DNA of 64,000 bases from Syngnathus acus (taxonomy: Eukaryota; Chordata; Actinopteri; Syngnathiformes; Syngnathidae). The notes under the pieces are model-generated. The model was not told where the DNA came from. It saw nothing but the letters and a program-made list of their open reading frames with translations, and searched no databases. Below are positions 12,901 to 25,835 of the stretch, one piece after another (the stretch's first letter is position 1; each line of letters starts with the position of its first letter). The DNA is taken from contig NC_051107.1 of NCBI RefSeq assembly GCF_901709675.1, positions 5,026,001-5,090,000 on the forward strand, read 5' to 3'. The position numbers and the translations under genes were made by a program.

Positions 12901-13907
12901 ACTGTCTGATGACGATGTTGTTGGAGATAGCCGTGCCGTGGTCATTGTGGGCCGTGCATTGGTACGTTCCCTCGTAGGCCTCGGCCTTTTCCCCACTGAT
13001 GTCGATGACCAGAGTTCCCGAACCGGGTTTCATTAGAACTTTGGAGTCTTGCTCCACATCAAAATGGCTCCCGTTCCTCGTCCAAGAAAAGCTAATAAGA
13101 AATTGGCATGAATGATTAATAGAGTTGCAGGAGGTTGTTTCTACGCTGGTTTAATCGGTCTGACAGGAGTTTCTTGGTCGATTGCTTTCCTTGACGACCG
13201 TTGCTAAGCCACAATTATAGAAGAGAGGAGGAAAGTAGAAGTTACCTGGGGTGAGGCTTCCCCTTGGCTTCACAGTGGATGATGATGTCCTCCCGTGGGT
13301 CGAAGATGTAATCCTTTGGGGATTGCAGCGTGATAGTGGGGGGCTGAGGCACTGCAGCGGGGGGGCGTAGTTATTAATACACATGCAAGGACGTTTTAAA
13401 CACAACAGCATGCCAAGACACATCACAGCAAGCAACACCACAAGTGATTGGGACATGAAGCCAAATTGAGAGTCGTGTCCCAAAACTTTTGTGTGAGTCC
13501 TACAACTAGTTCCAAACCAGTATTTGTTTGTACAAAATTTTAACGGCATGCAACAATGCAAAAAAAAAAAGAAAAAAGCAGCCCACACAAGGTCAAAATT
13601 GGTGCACAACTTACATCCTTCCAGGACCTTAGCTTTTTTTTCCACCAGGGGAACGCAGACACACAGCGAATATGATGAAGAGGTGTTAGTATTTGCTGTG
13701 AGCCAAAAACTCACAGCTTCAAGAGATTTTTTTGCACGGCAATAGCAATTCTGATCAAATTTCAAATTGACGAGAAACCTTACGATCAAGGGGCACTTCC
13801 AGCGCCGCTGTCAGGTGACTCAAGAAGATCATGAGAAGAACCGCTCCAGAGCCTGAGGATCTCATCGTACTCTTGCCCATGATCAGGTGGACCACAGGGA
13901 AGTCCAT
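6187..13907 (-). CDS. nrcam: neuronal cell adhesion molecule NrCAM, complete
   Basis: L1-family axonal adhesion receptor that links to ankyrin at nodes of Ranvier. 28 coding exons join in frame to about 1297 residues (human about 1304): 13784-13907, 13615-13632, 13246-13351, 12898-13091, 12710-12832, 12478-12648, 12193-12295, 11930-12114, 11715-11846, 11201-11344, 11024-11135, 10642-10956, 10459-10583, 10298-10327, 10032-10133, 9763-9960, 9610-9680, 9327-9552, 9139-9254, 8838-9042, 8634-8756, 8389-8565, 7691-7759, 7439-7561, 7197-7352, 6849-6980, 6713-6791 and 6187-6421. Order: signal peptide, six Ig domains, FNIII repeats, one membrane segment, cytoplasmic tail. The mature start LEVPLDPKVLEGL, the tail FIGQY and the C-terminal NSFV are diagnostic of NrCAM. 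Upstream ATGs at 13907, 13880 and 13865 are in frame; 13907 is my choice. The neighbour pnpla8 matches human synteny. Confidence 0.96.
7691..7759 (-). other. nrcam: NrCAM Pro/Thr-rich cassette exon (69 bp)
   Basis: A 69-bp (23-codon) segment with acceptor and donor signals encodes a Pro/Thr-rich linker ([19 protein letters not shown]) between the fourth and fifth FNIII domains. It is in phase with the exons on both sides, so it can be included or skipped without a frame shift. A Pro/Ala/Thr-rich mucin-like insert at this place is known from the paralogue neurofascin. That this is an alternative exon is inference. Confidence 0.65.
11400..11605. repeat. AT-rich tandem duplication, period about 101 bp
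   Basis: A segment starting near GGGTTGGTTCCCCCTCC (11421) is repeated almost identically at 11522. A third, diverged start appears at about 11645. It lies in the nrcam intron between exons 11715-11846 and 11201-11344. Confidence 0.85.
13615..13632 (-). other. nrcam: NrCAM 18-bp microexon
   Basis: CTAAGGTCCTGGAAGGAT lies between an AAAAAG acceptor and a GTAAGT donor. It supplies exactly the codons needed to read LEVPLDPKVLEGLPQPPTIT, matching the mammalian N-terminus (LEVPLDPKLLEDLVQPPTIT). L1-family genes are known to have a microexon here. Its length is a multiple of three, so skipping keeps the frame. Confidence 0.8.
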
Positions 13908-15657
13908 CGTGACAGGCTCCACCCTGAAGAATAAAATGGGCCAGTTTGGGTCTTATTTTGACTTTGTTCAGCCCATTCTCATAATCAAGCCTGGAGGGGG
14001 AGCAGAATGTTCCGAGTCCAGATTTTATCCAGCTGAGCTCGGCAGAGTGTGTGATCTAATGGGACCTCGGGCCCAGGCTAATTACGCTCACACGTCCAAC
14101 CGCATTTTCTGCTCAATTCAAGTGAAGGGAAGCGAATACCGAAACCAAACCCTCTAATTTGATTGCAATCCTCAAAACCGTATTATGCTAATTTTATTGG
14201 CCATCTTGGGCTTAATTACAATCGTGCTGTAGTGCAAATCATCTACCTGTAGAAAGAAAACTGCTAATTAAGCTAGCCGACTAGTTTGATTTCATTTCTG
14301 TTTTCTATGAAAACCATCCCAAAATATTTTCAACTCTGGGTTACCGTGACAATAAAACTAGCGACTGAGTGCTAAAAAGCCACTTTGCCTGTGGAGTACT
14401 TGGCTGACATCACGCAGCCGTCGAATGAAAGGAATGGGCCAACAGATTCAAAGTGAAAAGAAAATGGCTAAGCCCCGCCCCCCCCCATTGAGTTTCATAA
14501 ATCATCACCAAAAGCAGTTTTGTCTCAAACTCCATCAAGAAGGTGAGAAATAGTCGAGGGAAAAGCCCAGACAAGCTATTTCGAGATACGGGTGTCAATG
14601 TTTTGTTCATATGGCAGACAGAAGCAGGATAATGTTGCTCTTTTCCCACACAGTCTGGGAAAGCATGCAAACTGTTATGCAAATAAACGGAATCTCACGC
14701 TTGTCATGTTTGGAGCAGGGAGGTTTTGTTTCAAAACCTCTTCAAGGACTCCAAATGCTGACTCCACCGGGGGCCAAATTACGAGTCGCCTCGGTTCACA
14801 ATCACAACCTGATCGGCGCAGCCCTCCCTCTTTTATCCCGAGGCCGGTTGGCCATTCTGGCATCATCGGCACAACAATCCCTGCCGGCTTTGCGAAGTGC
14901 TGATAGTCAGCGAGATGCAGCCCCCGTGTCTCTCTTACATCCGCCGCCGCAAGCCTCCCCCGACCTATTGTCCTCTCGTGTTGTTTACCGCCGGCATAGC
15001 GCTGAAATGGCAGGGGCTACTCCGGGGCATGGAGTGACACCCCGCTAATGACATCATCATTATATGTTGTGGAAATGCAACACATTTTTTCTAAATCTGC
15101 TATTTTAGGCTCAGATTGGAACATACTGTTGCGTAACACTCCTCGAAAATCTGTTTCAATCCTAGGAGATTAATCGGTGCTACATACATAGAAATAAAAC
15201 TAATATTCGTAGCTGATGTTGATACGATTTATTAGACAGATGGTATCAAAATGTTTGCGCAAGGTTGGGGGGGTAAAAATCACAATGTAAACAAGGGAAG
15301 GGCATGACGGGGAAAAAAAAAGGGGCAGGAGGCGAGATGAGAGGAGATTTGATGCAAGCCGATGGTCTCATTTTTTTTTTTTTTCTCATCCACACATCTG
15401 TTCATCGGGATTACTCGCGGACATCCGAAGGAAAAATCAACTCAATCTTTTTTTAGGGCTCAATGACCCTATGATGACTCATTCTTAGAGGTCAACGCGA
15501 CTCGCTGCAGGTAATGATGACGGTAATGGGATGTGTTGTGTTACGCAATCGTCGCCATGTGGCTGACCACGGGATGATTCTCAACACGGCATCCAAACAT
15601 GAATCCGCAGTAACACACCACAATCACTCATAAATATGAAAAAGAGTTCTTTCTTAC

Positions 15658-15705
15658 CTGCAAAGGTGTGGCCGGAGCTCTTCCCTACCAGGAAATGGCT
15701 CTGAT
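15658..15705 (-). other. nrcam: probable nrcam 5'UTR exon
   Basis: 48-bp segment between TTTATTGCAG and GTAAGAA on the minus strand, upstream of the coding start. It has no reading frame of note, so it is presumed non-coding. Confidence 0.5.
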
Positions 15706-16207
15706 CTGCAATAAAGGCATATCACGTGTCACATGTTAATAATAAACAGAAAAAAAAGATAATAAAGTCTGTCAAGGCTGTTTATGTCAATAATGTCTCC
15801 AGTCATTTTTATTGCTTTTACCAACATTAGTGGGAAGGGACAAGCACGAAAAAGGCTTCCCCCCCGTGACCACGAATGCATTATGATCATCTCCGGAGAG
15901 ACTCTCCATTCATCTCACATTAGCCAGACAAACGTGACAAAGAAATGCAGTCTGGTTAAAAGCGCCTTGGGCAACAAGGCCAACGATGCAAGTGGCCGTT
16001 GATGGTTACGACTGATTGGCTCATGTCGAGGGGTCTTTTCATTGAACCGCGCCCCTGTGTGACATACGGCTGAGTAGCGACAGATTGGAAGGAGAGTGGC
16101 GAGCCAGGCCCAAGCTGTGACATGTTGCCATGGAAACAAAAAACAGAGAAAGCACCCATTTGTTTTGGCTGGAATTTCAGAAGCTACAATAAACAAGTAC
16201 ACTGAGT

Positions 16208-16291
16208 TGGATTATATTATATTATATTATATTATATTATATTATATTATATTATATTATATTATATTATATTATATTATATTATATTATA
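16208..16291. repeat. (ATATT)n microsatellite
   Basis: About 16 uninterrupted 5-bp units, directly joined to a LINE-type tail. Confidence 0.92.
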
Positions 16292-16342
16292 CCCGCGACC
16301 CCCGTGGGGACTAAGCGGTTCAGAAAATGGATGGATGGATAT
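16292..16342 (+). mobile_element. LINE/SINE 3' tail (L2-like) with GGAT tail repeat
   Basis: CCCGCGACCCCCGTGGGGAC, then TAAGCGGTTCAGAAAATGG and (ATGG)n, is the common 3' end of L2/CR1-type retroelements in fish. Only the tail is present, so this is a strongly 5'-truncated copy. Confidence 0.7.
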
Positions 16343-19300
16343 TATATTATAAATAACCTCAACCGATTTGAAAGCGAGATGAAGGAGAAAAAAACAGGTA
16401 TGAATGCATGGAAAAAAAAAAGTGAAGAGAAACTAATGTATTATTAAAAGAAAAATCTAAAAGAGTTTCATCTACAGAGGAATTGAGGGGGTGTAGCGAT
16501 ACGGGGAGGCCATGTTGCCGTGGAAACGCAAAGCTAGAAATTGCATGGTTTTTTTTCATATAAAATCAAAAGGCATGTGTAAATTGCTTAAACACAGACT
16601 ATCGCCAATCAGCGAGTTTGAGAAAAAAAAAAATCACATGACAATGCTGTTATTGCCACAAATATTAAAATAATTCCATCATCATGACACTGCGGGAAAC
16701 AAAAGCCTGGTGCACTTGGGTTTACCGTCTGCGAATATATTAGTTGCATAAGTGACTTTTTATGGACCCACTGGGACCATATACGTGTGTCATGTGACTG
16801 AATATTTTAGCACTGAGCGAGTGACGCGGGGGCTGACGACTTTGCGATAAGAAAACTGACCCTGACTGGGAATTGTTTGGCTTCTTTTTTTTTCTGCTAT
16901 GGTAAACATTTCAGTGGGACAATAAGTGTGGCACCTGCAGGCTGTCACACGCACCATCTGTGAGTGTGTGATGAGATTTTTTTTTTTGGGGTGGGGGGGA
17001 CCCTCGGGCCAATCAGAGAACATCTGTCTCAATGTTTCCACTGTCCCCCAAAAAAAAGAAAAAGACAAATGACCTATTTATGTGTGTCATATTGCGAGAA
17101 AGAAATAATAGCCTATTTTGCTTCGACAATATATCATAATAACACAATATAGCGGAATCTCCATTTAACAAAGAGAAGATCATGTGTAGAAGTTTACGTT
17201 CCACTAAGACGCAACCAAAGCAGGGTCGACGGTTACCATGACTCTCCAACTGCCATTTTAATCTCAACAGTCAGTGAATGTCCTTCAACTGGGATGTAAC
17301 ACATACAGACTGCAATAAAAATTGCGAGCAGAGTTTAATCAGAGAGATTTACAACCCCTTGGAAGTTTTTACCCCCCCATCTCTCACCCAAAAGAGGTCA
17401 AAAGGACAAATGTCCCATTTCTGCAGTTCCCACCCTTGACATCCCTCAGTAGCACCACGATGGAGTCATCAGAAATGTCACACAGAGATGATAGCAAGAG
17501 GATTTTGTATACCATTGAGACCTGGATCAGAGTAGATGTAATGTAAAGAAGACAGTGCTTTCAAAAATGAGATCTCAGAACAACTTCGAGAGGGCTTCAT
17601 CAACAAAGCCATTAGTGGCGAGACATGTCAGAGACACGTTGGTAAAGCGTCCCCTTATATCCCCTTGGAAACCGTCTCGGCCATGGAAGGCAAAGATTCC
17701 AGGCGAGACAAAAGGGGGATGAGAACGTGGGCCGCAAAACAGGTGGGTAAATATCGGGTATGGAGCTGAGGATGCCTGGGAAACGACTAATATTTACTGA
17801 CTATAGGCAAAAGCGGGGGGACGAGGGGGTGCAAGGGGAAGGAAAAGCCAAGCGACCTAATATTTGCGTTCTGAGACTTGAAACTGACTCCATTTAGCAA
17901 GTGTTTTAAAAGACCGACTTGGAAACTTGACATGTAATAATGTGGACACAAAAGCTGCATAGGGGTAAAAAAAAAAAAGCAGCCACCCAGGAGGAGATAT
18001 TAAATTTTACCGTAACCAAGCCAAACAATCTCAAATTGATTCTTAAGACTCGGACAAAGTCACAGCCAGAACGGTGATGCGCTTTTAATCAGAGTGAGAA
18101 AATATTCGTGCATCCAGATATCGTTTCACCGGATTTTAATCAAGAAAATGGACGGGTGCCGTTTCATTATCTCGCTCTCACGAGAGCTTCTGTAAAGCCT
18201 TTGCAAATCTGTGTTGACAGGTCATTGAAAAAGCAAACTGGAAGGTCAAAAAAAAATAAAAAATGCTTAAAGTTGCCGACCTGAGCAGCAGGAAGCCAGC
18301 TGTGAAAAGGGAGGCTGCGGCCATCTCTACACAAAAGGCGCCCAGTCAGCACTTTGCCACTTGGAAAACTTGCTGTCTGTGCTAATGAGCGTAGCCCGAA
18401 GCCAACCGGCCCGGGTCGGACTTGGGGGCGGCCTCCAACTCCGAAAACCCGCTTTGTTATCTTTACTCGTCTTTAAAAATAGATGCTATTAACACTATGA
18501 CCATCTGGACTTATATTTATTAGTTCTTAATTAGTAGATTGATGGTCCAAGGGGGATTCTGGGTAATCAAGATGAACCGAGTCTCCCTCCTAAAGTGGAT
18601 TTGACTCGTGTTAATGGGTCGCCCCGTTTACAATTAACAAAAGAAGGACCACTACCGATGCCTTTGGGGGTCTCCGACTCCGATCGGCAAAAATCGATAG
18701 CCCTCATTGCTGATGCAACCTCACACGTATGGATCGGCGATATGTGAGCCACAGTGTCAAATTAGGAAGAAACACATTTTGAGTTTTGGTCCAATGACGT
18801 TTACGGAATGCCGGAATCGGCGAGGCATCCTTGGCTGCCGGCCAAGTCGTGAAAAAAAAAGTTAATGATGGTCTTGTTAGCTGAAAGATGTTAAAAAGCA
18901 GCTGAGGTTTTTAAATTACAAGAAAAAATATGCTGGGGTTTATCAAGGGAGCCACATTCCAAGCGGAGATTACCGCGTTTACTTTCATGATAAACGATTC
19001 CGCCGATGTGACGGCAGAGTGAGTCGGACCGCTGTGGGTTGATGATCAAAGGCGTTTCTATTTTGAGACACATGAAGAAGCCACATGAGATTTTTTAGCA
19101 TCTGGAAAGCAAAAAATTAAAAAGTACCTAGAAGCGAATATCGAGAATGCCAAAATACTCTAAAAGAGACCATGACCTACATCTGTGTCCCAAAACCAGA
19201 AGCCAAAATTTTTATCCACTTTACTGACCTGACTTAATTCCAAATAACATGCAAATCTTTGGTACCATCCTCCAAAATCAAACACAGGTAACTTTTTCCC

Positions 19301-19828
19301 TCCAGATGTCTCCTCAAGCAAATTCCTACATAGTACGTGCTATGACGTGTGTTTTCTTTACCCGAGGATTTATGCGTTATACAAAGTCACACCGCCGCCT
19401 ATTTTCATACACACAACATATTTTATGTTTATATAAGCCGGTGACAGTCGTCAAAACGCTTCTGCACTTCCTGCTTGAGGCCAAACTCAAGCTAAGCCAC
19501 ACTTAAGACACACAAAGACCATTTTGAAACTTATCTCTATACATGTTGCGTGAACCGACACTAACGTTCCCTATAAACTAAATTAATTACGATGACTGTC
19601 ATGTCTGATTGGCTCTTCATGTGATCCTGGCGTCTTGATAAGTAGGAGCTCTTTAATGGTTTGCTTGACCTAAATACTAGCTTATCATTTTCCAACTGTG
19701 ACCAAGTTGCTAATTTTAGGCCTACTGTACAATTCATTAAGCCCCCCCCCAATCGTTGAATCGGTTTGGTTCCCCCAGCGCGTCATTCCTTTGACATTGA
19801 TGGAAAAAGTAGATCTAAATTTAGTTAC

Positions 19829-19906
19829 CTGATTTTCAAAGGCGCAGTGTCGTCTTTGTATTCGGCATTCACTCGCTCTCCCACGGAAAACGAGTCACCC
19901 CAGGCT
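19829..19906 (-). other. nrcam: probable nrcam 5'UTR exon
   Basis: 78-bp segment between CATTTAG and GTAACTA on the minus strand. It is placed between the CpG-rich promoter region and the first coding exon. Confidence 0.45.
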
Positions 19907-21016
19907 CTAAATGACACAAAGACAACAGATTAGCCGTTGTTAAACAATAGATGAATAACAGTGACGGTTTGGAGAAAGTGAGCCGTGCGTCTCCTTGAAT
20001 AAATCGCCCTGCCTCTGGGTATAATTCTGACATGTCTCGTAACACAGCTGGTGAGCACAGCGCCATGCCAACCATTGGTCTTGTTTTATTACGCTTGACT
20101 GGACTCTGTCTTGTATTTCCTATTGTCAAAGGGATTTTGTTACATCCCTATTAACCACAATACGTTTGACTGAATATTCAAAAGTGCGTGCCATGAAAAT
20201 CTTAATAATAATAATGACAACCAATTTTTTTTTTTCAAATCCTTCAAAAAACACTGAAAAAAATTCATCGTATACTCTCTATGGGGGACGGCGAATAAAA
20301 TTCTAGACAAATACCCCAAAAGTCAATTATCTGACCTGGCACTTGGGGGGGGCAGTGCCCCCCTCCGTCCCCCCTCTAGCTCCACCAGTGGCTAATTATT
20401 CTACAGTCAAGGGTCAAGGACACTTAAGCTGCAGTGATTTAGTAGTAGATTTGCACCTCAAAATGTTCACCTGTGCACTTTTTATCATACAAATAATTTT
20501 ATCAGTAAACCGGCTGACGTGACTGTAACCTGCCGTGATTAGAATTAGATGCATTATTTACTAACGGCACCCAAAAAAAAAAAAAGGCTGAATTCTGTGT
20601 GAAACGGAGTTTGATCTGCTAAAGAGGTAAAAGATATGTGGTTCATATCAGCGCCGTGTGAAATGACACGTCGAGAAATGGAGCTTCTGCTACAGCTGGC
20701 GGCGCCCCTGACGGATGCGCACCTCGGGCCCCGGATGCACCGGCCGGTTGCAACAATGAAGCGATCGCACGGCTGCTACTGTCGCCGCCGCCGCTCGTCG
20801 ACAGTACCACCGCAATGCATTTCCATTACAAAGCATCCCCCTGCAGGGACAGCCTTTCATCCCCATCGGAGGACTCTTAAATGAAACAAATCACGCAACA
20901 ATCTCCCGCAATGTTGCAGGACCCGCTCCTCGTCACGGGAAGCCGAATCAATGTGCACTGCACCATTATTCTCCAGCAATCTCCTCATAAATAAAAGAAT
21001 ACGAGCTCCAACTCAC

Positions 21017-21255
21017 AGGGTGTTGCAAATCCGGTGTGGCGTCCTCCCCCCACCCCCTCTTTTGCTTCGGCCCAGATCCGTGCGTACGCGAGGCCGGTGC
21101 TGATGGTGCTGCTGATGGTGAGGGAGCGCGTCCGGCCAGTTTGGAGTGTCCGTCCCTCTCGGCCACTGCAGCAGCAGCGGCGGCAGCAGCAAGCTGTGGT
21201 CCTCACCTCCACTGAGTCTCCGCTCCCCCCCTACTCGCCCTCCCCGCTGTCAAAA
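21017..21255 (-). promoter_or_regulatory. nrcam: probable nrcam first exon and CpG-rich promoter
   Basis: A GC-rich block ends on the minus strand in CACCCT followed by the donor GTGAGT at 21016, and contains GCTGCTGCTGCAGTGG-type CAG repeats. Its position upstream of all nrcam exons, its CpG density and the donor suggest the first untranslated exon and start region. The exact start cannot be seen. Confidence 0.45.
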
Positions 21256-22955
21256 CGTGAAGATTGCGCCCTCTAGAGGAAAAGATGGACTTGCTAGTTT
21301 GATGAGTGAGCGAAATGTATTTTAGAAAATATATATAGGAATATTCCCCCCAAAATAAATAATTTTGAATTTTTGTTCTGATATTTTTGGGGTGAAGTCA
21401 CAAATTGACCTCGTTAAAAAAAATTAAAAAATTATATACAATAATGATATATATATTTATATTATTTTCCCCCCTCTGCTTAATGTCAGGTCATGGCATG
21501 CTCACTACCCAAACAATCTCAGTTTCATCCTATAAATTGCACGCAGCAAGACTCAGACTGGCCTAGGGTTATTTGCTTAAGCGTCTAATCGGGCCACCCC
21601 TGAGGAGAGGCTGACGTCTCAGACATGCACGATTTCACATTTTTCCAGAGAGTGCACGCACTGACTGGCTGCTGAGCCGTATTCAACACCTGCCTGTCGT
21701 TTTGCACTGAGACGGCTGCAGACAGTGTTGACATTTGTTTTTGTGTTTTGCAGGTGTGTAAGAAAAGCCTTGAGCAACATTACCGTGCAAAACGTCTGGT
21801 GTGCTGACAGCGGTGTTTTGTGACGCCGAGTCTCCCATTCAACGACATTCTCAAGCTTCCACGTACGATAGAGATCGTCGTTTACAAGATGGCAAACTAA
21901 ACAGTGTACTTTGGAACCAGTCTGTGTGTATTAGACTATATTAGGCTAAGCCAACTTTGACATTGACCAGACATTTGCTCTTGAATTGTTATTGTTTAGT
22001 TTTACACCCCCGGCTTCCCTTGTGACACGGAAACTCAAAATATCAATCTCAAAATATACTATCATCTGAAAAAGAAAATCTGTTTTGATTTGCAGTACTC
22101 AACATTCTTTCCTTGTGGTTAGCAATAGTAAATAAAGTGCATTAAGCTAAATAAGCAATTTTGTATTGAAGGCAAATGAGAGCAAACATTGCACATTAAT
22201 AAAACAGAATTGGAGCAGTTGCTAGGGAACACTGAGACGATTCTATTATTTTTTTTTCTCACTACAGCGAAAAGCGGAGGAGGGAGACAGACGGCCAAGA
22301 AAGGAATGTGCGGGGATGTAACTTTGTCACGCCTCGTCATGTAAACACAGCAGAGTGAGAGCGTCGGGATCAATCTCACCTTCACCCAGTTAGTCTACCA
22401 TAACCCGATTGAAGTCCGGTGTTGATTTTATGATTCTAAATTACTGTCATGTACTTCTAAACGCATTCCAAATGAATCTACTCCACCCCCCTGGAAAAAT
22501 TAAAAATACACAGTGACTCACTTGAATTCGAGAAATTTTTATGATTTCCACTGTACATGCGCACCGGCGTACCATTTCTGATAAAACGATGCTAAAATTT
22601 GTGATTGAAGTAAAAATCTTCAATTATCAAACAAACTCCCCAAAAATGATTGCTAATACTGCAAAATATTGGAAAAGCCTAAAAGTGCAGTTTTTAAATA
22701 GACAGCACCTCAAATATTGGTTACATGCTAATCGTGATGACGTCATCTTGTGCAATTTTTGTAGCTTAATATATTCAAGTCATTATTTAAAGAATATTTA
22801 CATTTTCATAAAAAAATCCACATCTAATCATAATAGTGGCTATGTTAAAATCATTTTTCAAATTATGAAAGAATGTAAACAATTTATTACTAAACTGTCT
22901 ACATACTAACAATTTTTTTTTTTTTCTTTACTCAACAAACTTCTTACCAGACTAG
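21256..22955. other. intergenic: nrcam 5' flank and pnpla8 3' flank
   Basis: No coding exon recognised. A minus-strand AATAAA (tttatt on plus, 22883-22888) about 70 bp beyond the pnpla8 stop is a candidate polyadenylation signal. The rest is AT-rich unique-looking sequence. Confidence 0.5.
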
Positions 22956-25660
22956 TTAGAGTTTGGAGGTGAAATGGGGGCCCTCGTACATGTCCGCCTT
23001 AAGCTTGGCCCACTCGGACAGTCTCTGGACAGCGCTTTTCTGCTGAGTCAGCACGCCGGCCGCCTTGCGTAGCTTAGCGTCGTTGCGCTCTAGGTAGCGT
23101 TCGCCCTCGCCCATCAGGAAATTCAGCTTGTCCACGCGGCTCTCGTTCAGCGGCACGTCTTCGCTCATGTAAGGGTTGAAGCGGAAGTAGGTGTCTGGAG
23201 GTAGGAGGGCGTCCAGCATGGTGTGCACTTCTAAAAAAAAACATTTAGAATGGGTTTCCAAAATGGCTGATTTGTGTATTTACTCCAAAATTTGGACTCA
23301 TGGTACCTTCTGTGTCTGTGGCGCTGCTGATGACGTTGGTGAGCTTGGCTTTGAGGCTAGTGTGGGTGGTGCCGTTCTTCCCCGCCACCTCGTGACGTCC
23401 GGTGCCAAGAGAGAGCACGCACTGCAGCGGCGTGTTGGGCCAGAGACATTTGCACTCGTGGATGGCCAACGCCGTGGGGTTGTTGATCAAGAGACCTCCG
23501 TCCTGATGGAGATCTTTCCCAAGGACGTATTCCTGGAAGTAGCCTGGCGCAGCAGACGACGCCCGGATGGCTTGCCACATTTTGTATTTGCAGTCTCCTA
23601 GGTAGTGCGACCTCACGCCTGGCATCAGCCTGTAGTTCCTGAACACAAAGGCCTTCAGAGGAAGGCCCCTGTTCACCAGCGTGCTCACCGCTGACACCTT
23701 GTGGACAAATAGCATATTGAGAGACTTTTTTTTTTAAAATACATGGAGAAAAATAGTTTGGGTGGTTTTGTTAATTTTAGAGGTGGTTAGTGGTTTTTTT
23801 TCTTCATCTGTCTTACTTTGGGACAGTTTGGATCTCTGGAACTCTCGATCATGCACCCCTCACCCATACGTTCCCTAAAAAAAAAAAAGAAATATATTTA
23901 GTGTGAGCAAAATGAACAAATACTAATAACTCACTTGAGGATGGTCTCCCAGATTTCACTGTTGTAGAAAGCGTGGCTCCAGCCCATCTTGACGGCCCCG
24001 ACGATGACATTCTGCTTGAAGACATCCGAGCCCAACTTCCTGTACATCTGCTCGCACTCTTCCAGGGGGATCTGAAGAATCCCCAGCATGAACGCCAGGA
24101 TGGCACCTAAAAGCAAACAAAGAGCTGAAGCGAGATGATATTTTTTACACATCAGGATGAAGACGGAATACCCGTGCTGACTCCGCAGATGTAGTCGAAG
24201 AGCTGGTGGACTCGTTTTCCCGTCAGGTTCTCCAGTTTGAGGAGGGTCTGCAGGGCCAGTAGTCCTCTATTTACAAAAAGCAACACGTCAACAAAGGAGA
24301 GAATTTTGGCCGGGATTTTTTTTCATACCTTGTCCCGCCTCCATCTATGGCCAGGACCCGGACTCCTCTACCTTTCACAGGATCAGTGTAACCGACCAGA
24401 GCCAGTGACTCTCTCACAGCAGCCTGAAAATGGAGGTCTGCAGCCTGACGTAATCGCAGCAAGCATGGGATAGCTTTTTCCTGGAAAAAAACAACAAATA
24501 GTTTGGAATCAAATCAAGAATCTCACTGTCATGTGGTGTACCACAAAGTTCAATTTTAGGGCCTCTGCTATTTTCATTTAATTTTTGTTTTGCATTACAC
24601 ATAAGCTAGCTGACTTCCATTAGATGAGGAAAGTCCGAACCAAAATCACTAAAAACACTTTCAAAATGATTCCTGCTCACCTTGATGGCCACGCCTCGCG
24701 TTTCAGGGAACTCCAGGAGGTGACTGCTGAGCTCCTCCACTCGACTGGTGAGGAGCTGGATGTCGTTGACTCTCTGAAGGCCTTTCACAAGCGATCGGGT
24801 CCTGTTGTCAACACTCACCCTGGCTATTATCTGGAAAGCAATACAAGATGCATCAAGAAGATAATCCTGCGCTAAACATTTTACATTCTCTTGATTACCT
24901 TCTCCCTTTGAGCCAAAAGTTGTTTCTGCTTAGCCTCATCTGCTTTCGGATCTTCACTAGCCGCCTTCTCCACAGAAGCTTCTACTACTGGGACCTTGTC
25001 AACGCTTTTAGCGTCTCCTCGGAATTTGGGAACCAGCGGAGCGATGTAGTTCCCCACAAAAGCTTGAACACTCGGACGAGGGTAGGACAGATAGTGGGTG
25101 AAGCCTTTTTTGGGGGAGCTGGGTCGAACTGGACCGGATGCAGCTGTGCTTTCTGTTGAGGGGGAGTCTGATGGAGGTTTAGCTTTAGGGTGACTGAGGT
25201 CTCCTGATGGAGGTGTGGCAGCAAGTGCATTGATGCTCTTGGACGCTGCAGCTGGAGATGAAACTGGGATACGGTCGTGCTTGCGTTCCTCTTCCTCCCC
25301 TTGACTACTCATGCCAAAGTAACTGTTGATGTGCTGGTCTAAAGTCTTGTAGGTCTCGTCCATGTTAGTTGGCTTGGAGTTCTTGAAGGGCTTTTCTGCA
25401 GCTTGCTCTTTGTTCTCATCTTCTGCTTCACATTTTTCACCATCTGCATCTTCTACGGTGGCTTTGGTAGGCAGCGAGACATCCGGCCGAGTCGATGAGA
25501 CCTTCTGGGCTTTCATCAGAAGCTTTTCAGCATGGTCGCTATCCACCACAGGGTTGCCAGGCTTGAAACGGGAGAACTTGGAGATGATGTCCGTGCTTCC
25601 TACTGCCTTGGAGACGCTGTCTAGAGTGATCCTGATCCGCGACATGCGTCCTCTGGCTCC
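22956..25660 (-). CDS. pnpla8: calcium-independent phospholipase A2 gamma (PNPLA8)
   Basis: Patatin-like lipase of mitochondria and peroxisomes that hydrolyses membrane phospholipids. Eight coding exons: 24899-25660 (ATG at 25645), 24681-24830, 24329-24480, 24172-24266, 23935-24106, 23817-23874, 23307-23697 and 22956-23230, about 679 residues. The Gly-rich oxyanion loop DGGGTRG (about residues 344-350) spans one exon border. The nucleophile motif GVSTG (Ser about 380) spans the next. The catalytic Asp is in DGG (about 524). The C-terminus [11 protein letters not shown] resembles human MYEGLPFFSKL, and the N-terminal [15 protein letters not shown] matches the internal human start MSRIKSTLNSVSKAV. 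A longer leader could be spliced on from upstream. The acidic, Pro/Ser-rich middle is poorly conserved. The first 237 codons are duplicated inverted at 44608-45317. Confidence 0.95.
23307..24480 (-). other. pnpla8: PNPLA8 patatin catalytic core exons
   Basis: These exons hold DGGGTRG, GVSTGAIL, the block [30 protein letters not shown] and DGGLLINNP. Ser (GVSTG) and Asp (DGG) form the family's catalytic dyad and both are present. The truncated inverted copy lacks all of this region. Confidence 0.92.
24523..24580 (+). mobile_element. LINE reverse-transcriptase fragment in a pnpla8 intron
   Basis: Plus strand reads [16 protein letters not shown], the same short RT block as elsewhere in the window. 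It sits in the intron between exons 24681-24830 and 24329-24480, and no other RT motif lies beside it. Confidence 0.6.
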
Positions 25661-25835
25661 CTGGGAACAAAAGTGGAGAGAACACGGGTTCATTCCCATC
25701 CCAGCAAAATACAGCGAGTTGTTGTTGCAATACACGAGACACCAATAGGGGGCTCTGTCACATGTCTAAAGATCTTTGTAGTCATGGAAACAGACCAAGC
25801 AAAAGAAAGCCATCCACACTAAAACCTCTGACAAA

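Larger units (their letters stand above)
13908..21016 (-). other. nrcam: nrcam 5' introns with untranslated exons
   Basis: No coding sequence is recognisable. Two segments have clean minus-strand acceptor and donor signals and are probably 5'UTR exons: 15658-15705 (ttgcag acceptor, GTAAGA donor) and 19829-19906 (tttag acceptor, GTAACT donor). The rest is intron, with an ATATT microsatellite and LINE tail near 16.2-16.34 kb. Confidence 0.5.

Noticed and set aside
6187-13907. Neurofascin or L1CAM as identity of the second adhesion gene (neurofascin neighbours contactin-2 in human)
   Set aside because: LEVPLD N-terminus, C-terminal [10 protein letters not shown] and the pnpla8 neighbour fit NrCAM specifically.
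25362-25748. Plus-strand ORF of 128 residues
   Set aside because: It is the antisense shadow of pnpla8 exon 24899-25660; it recurs in shortened form in the right arm for the same reason.
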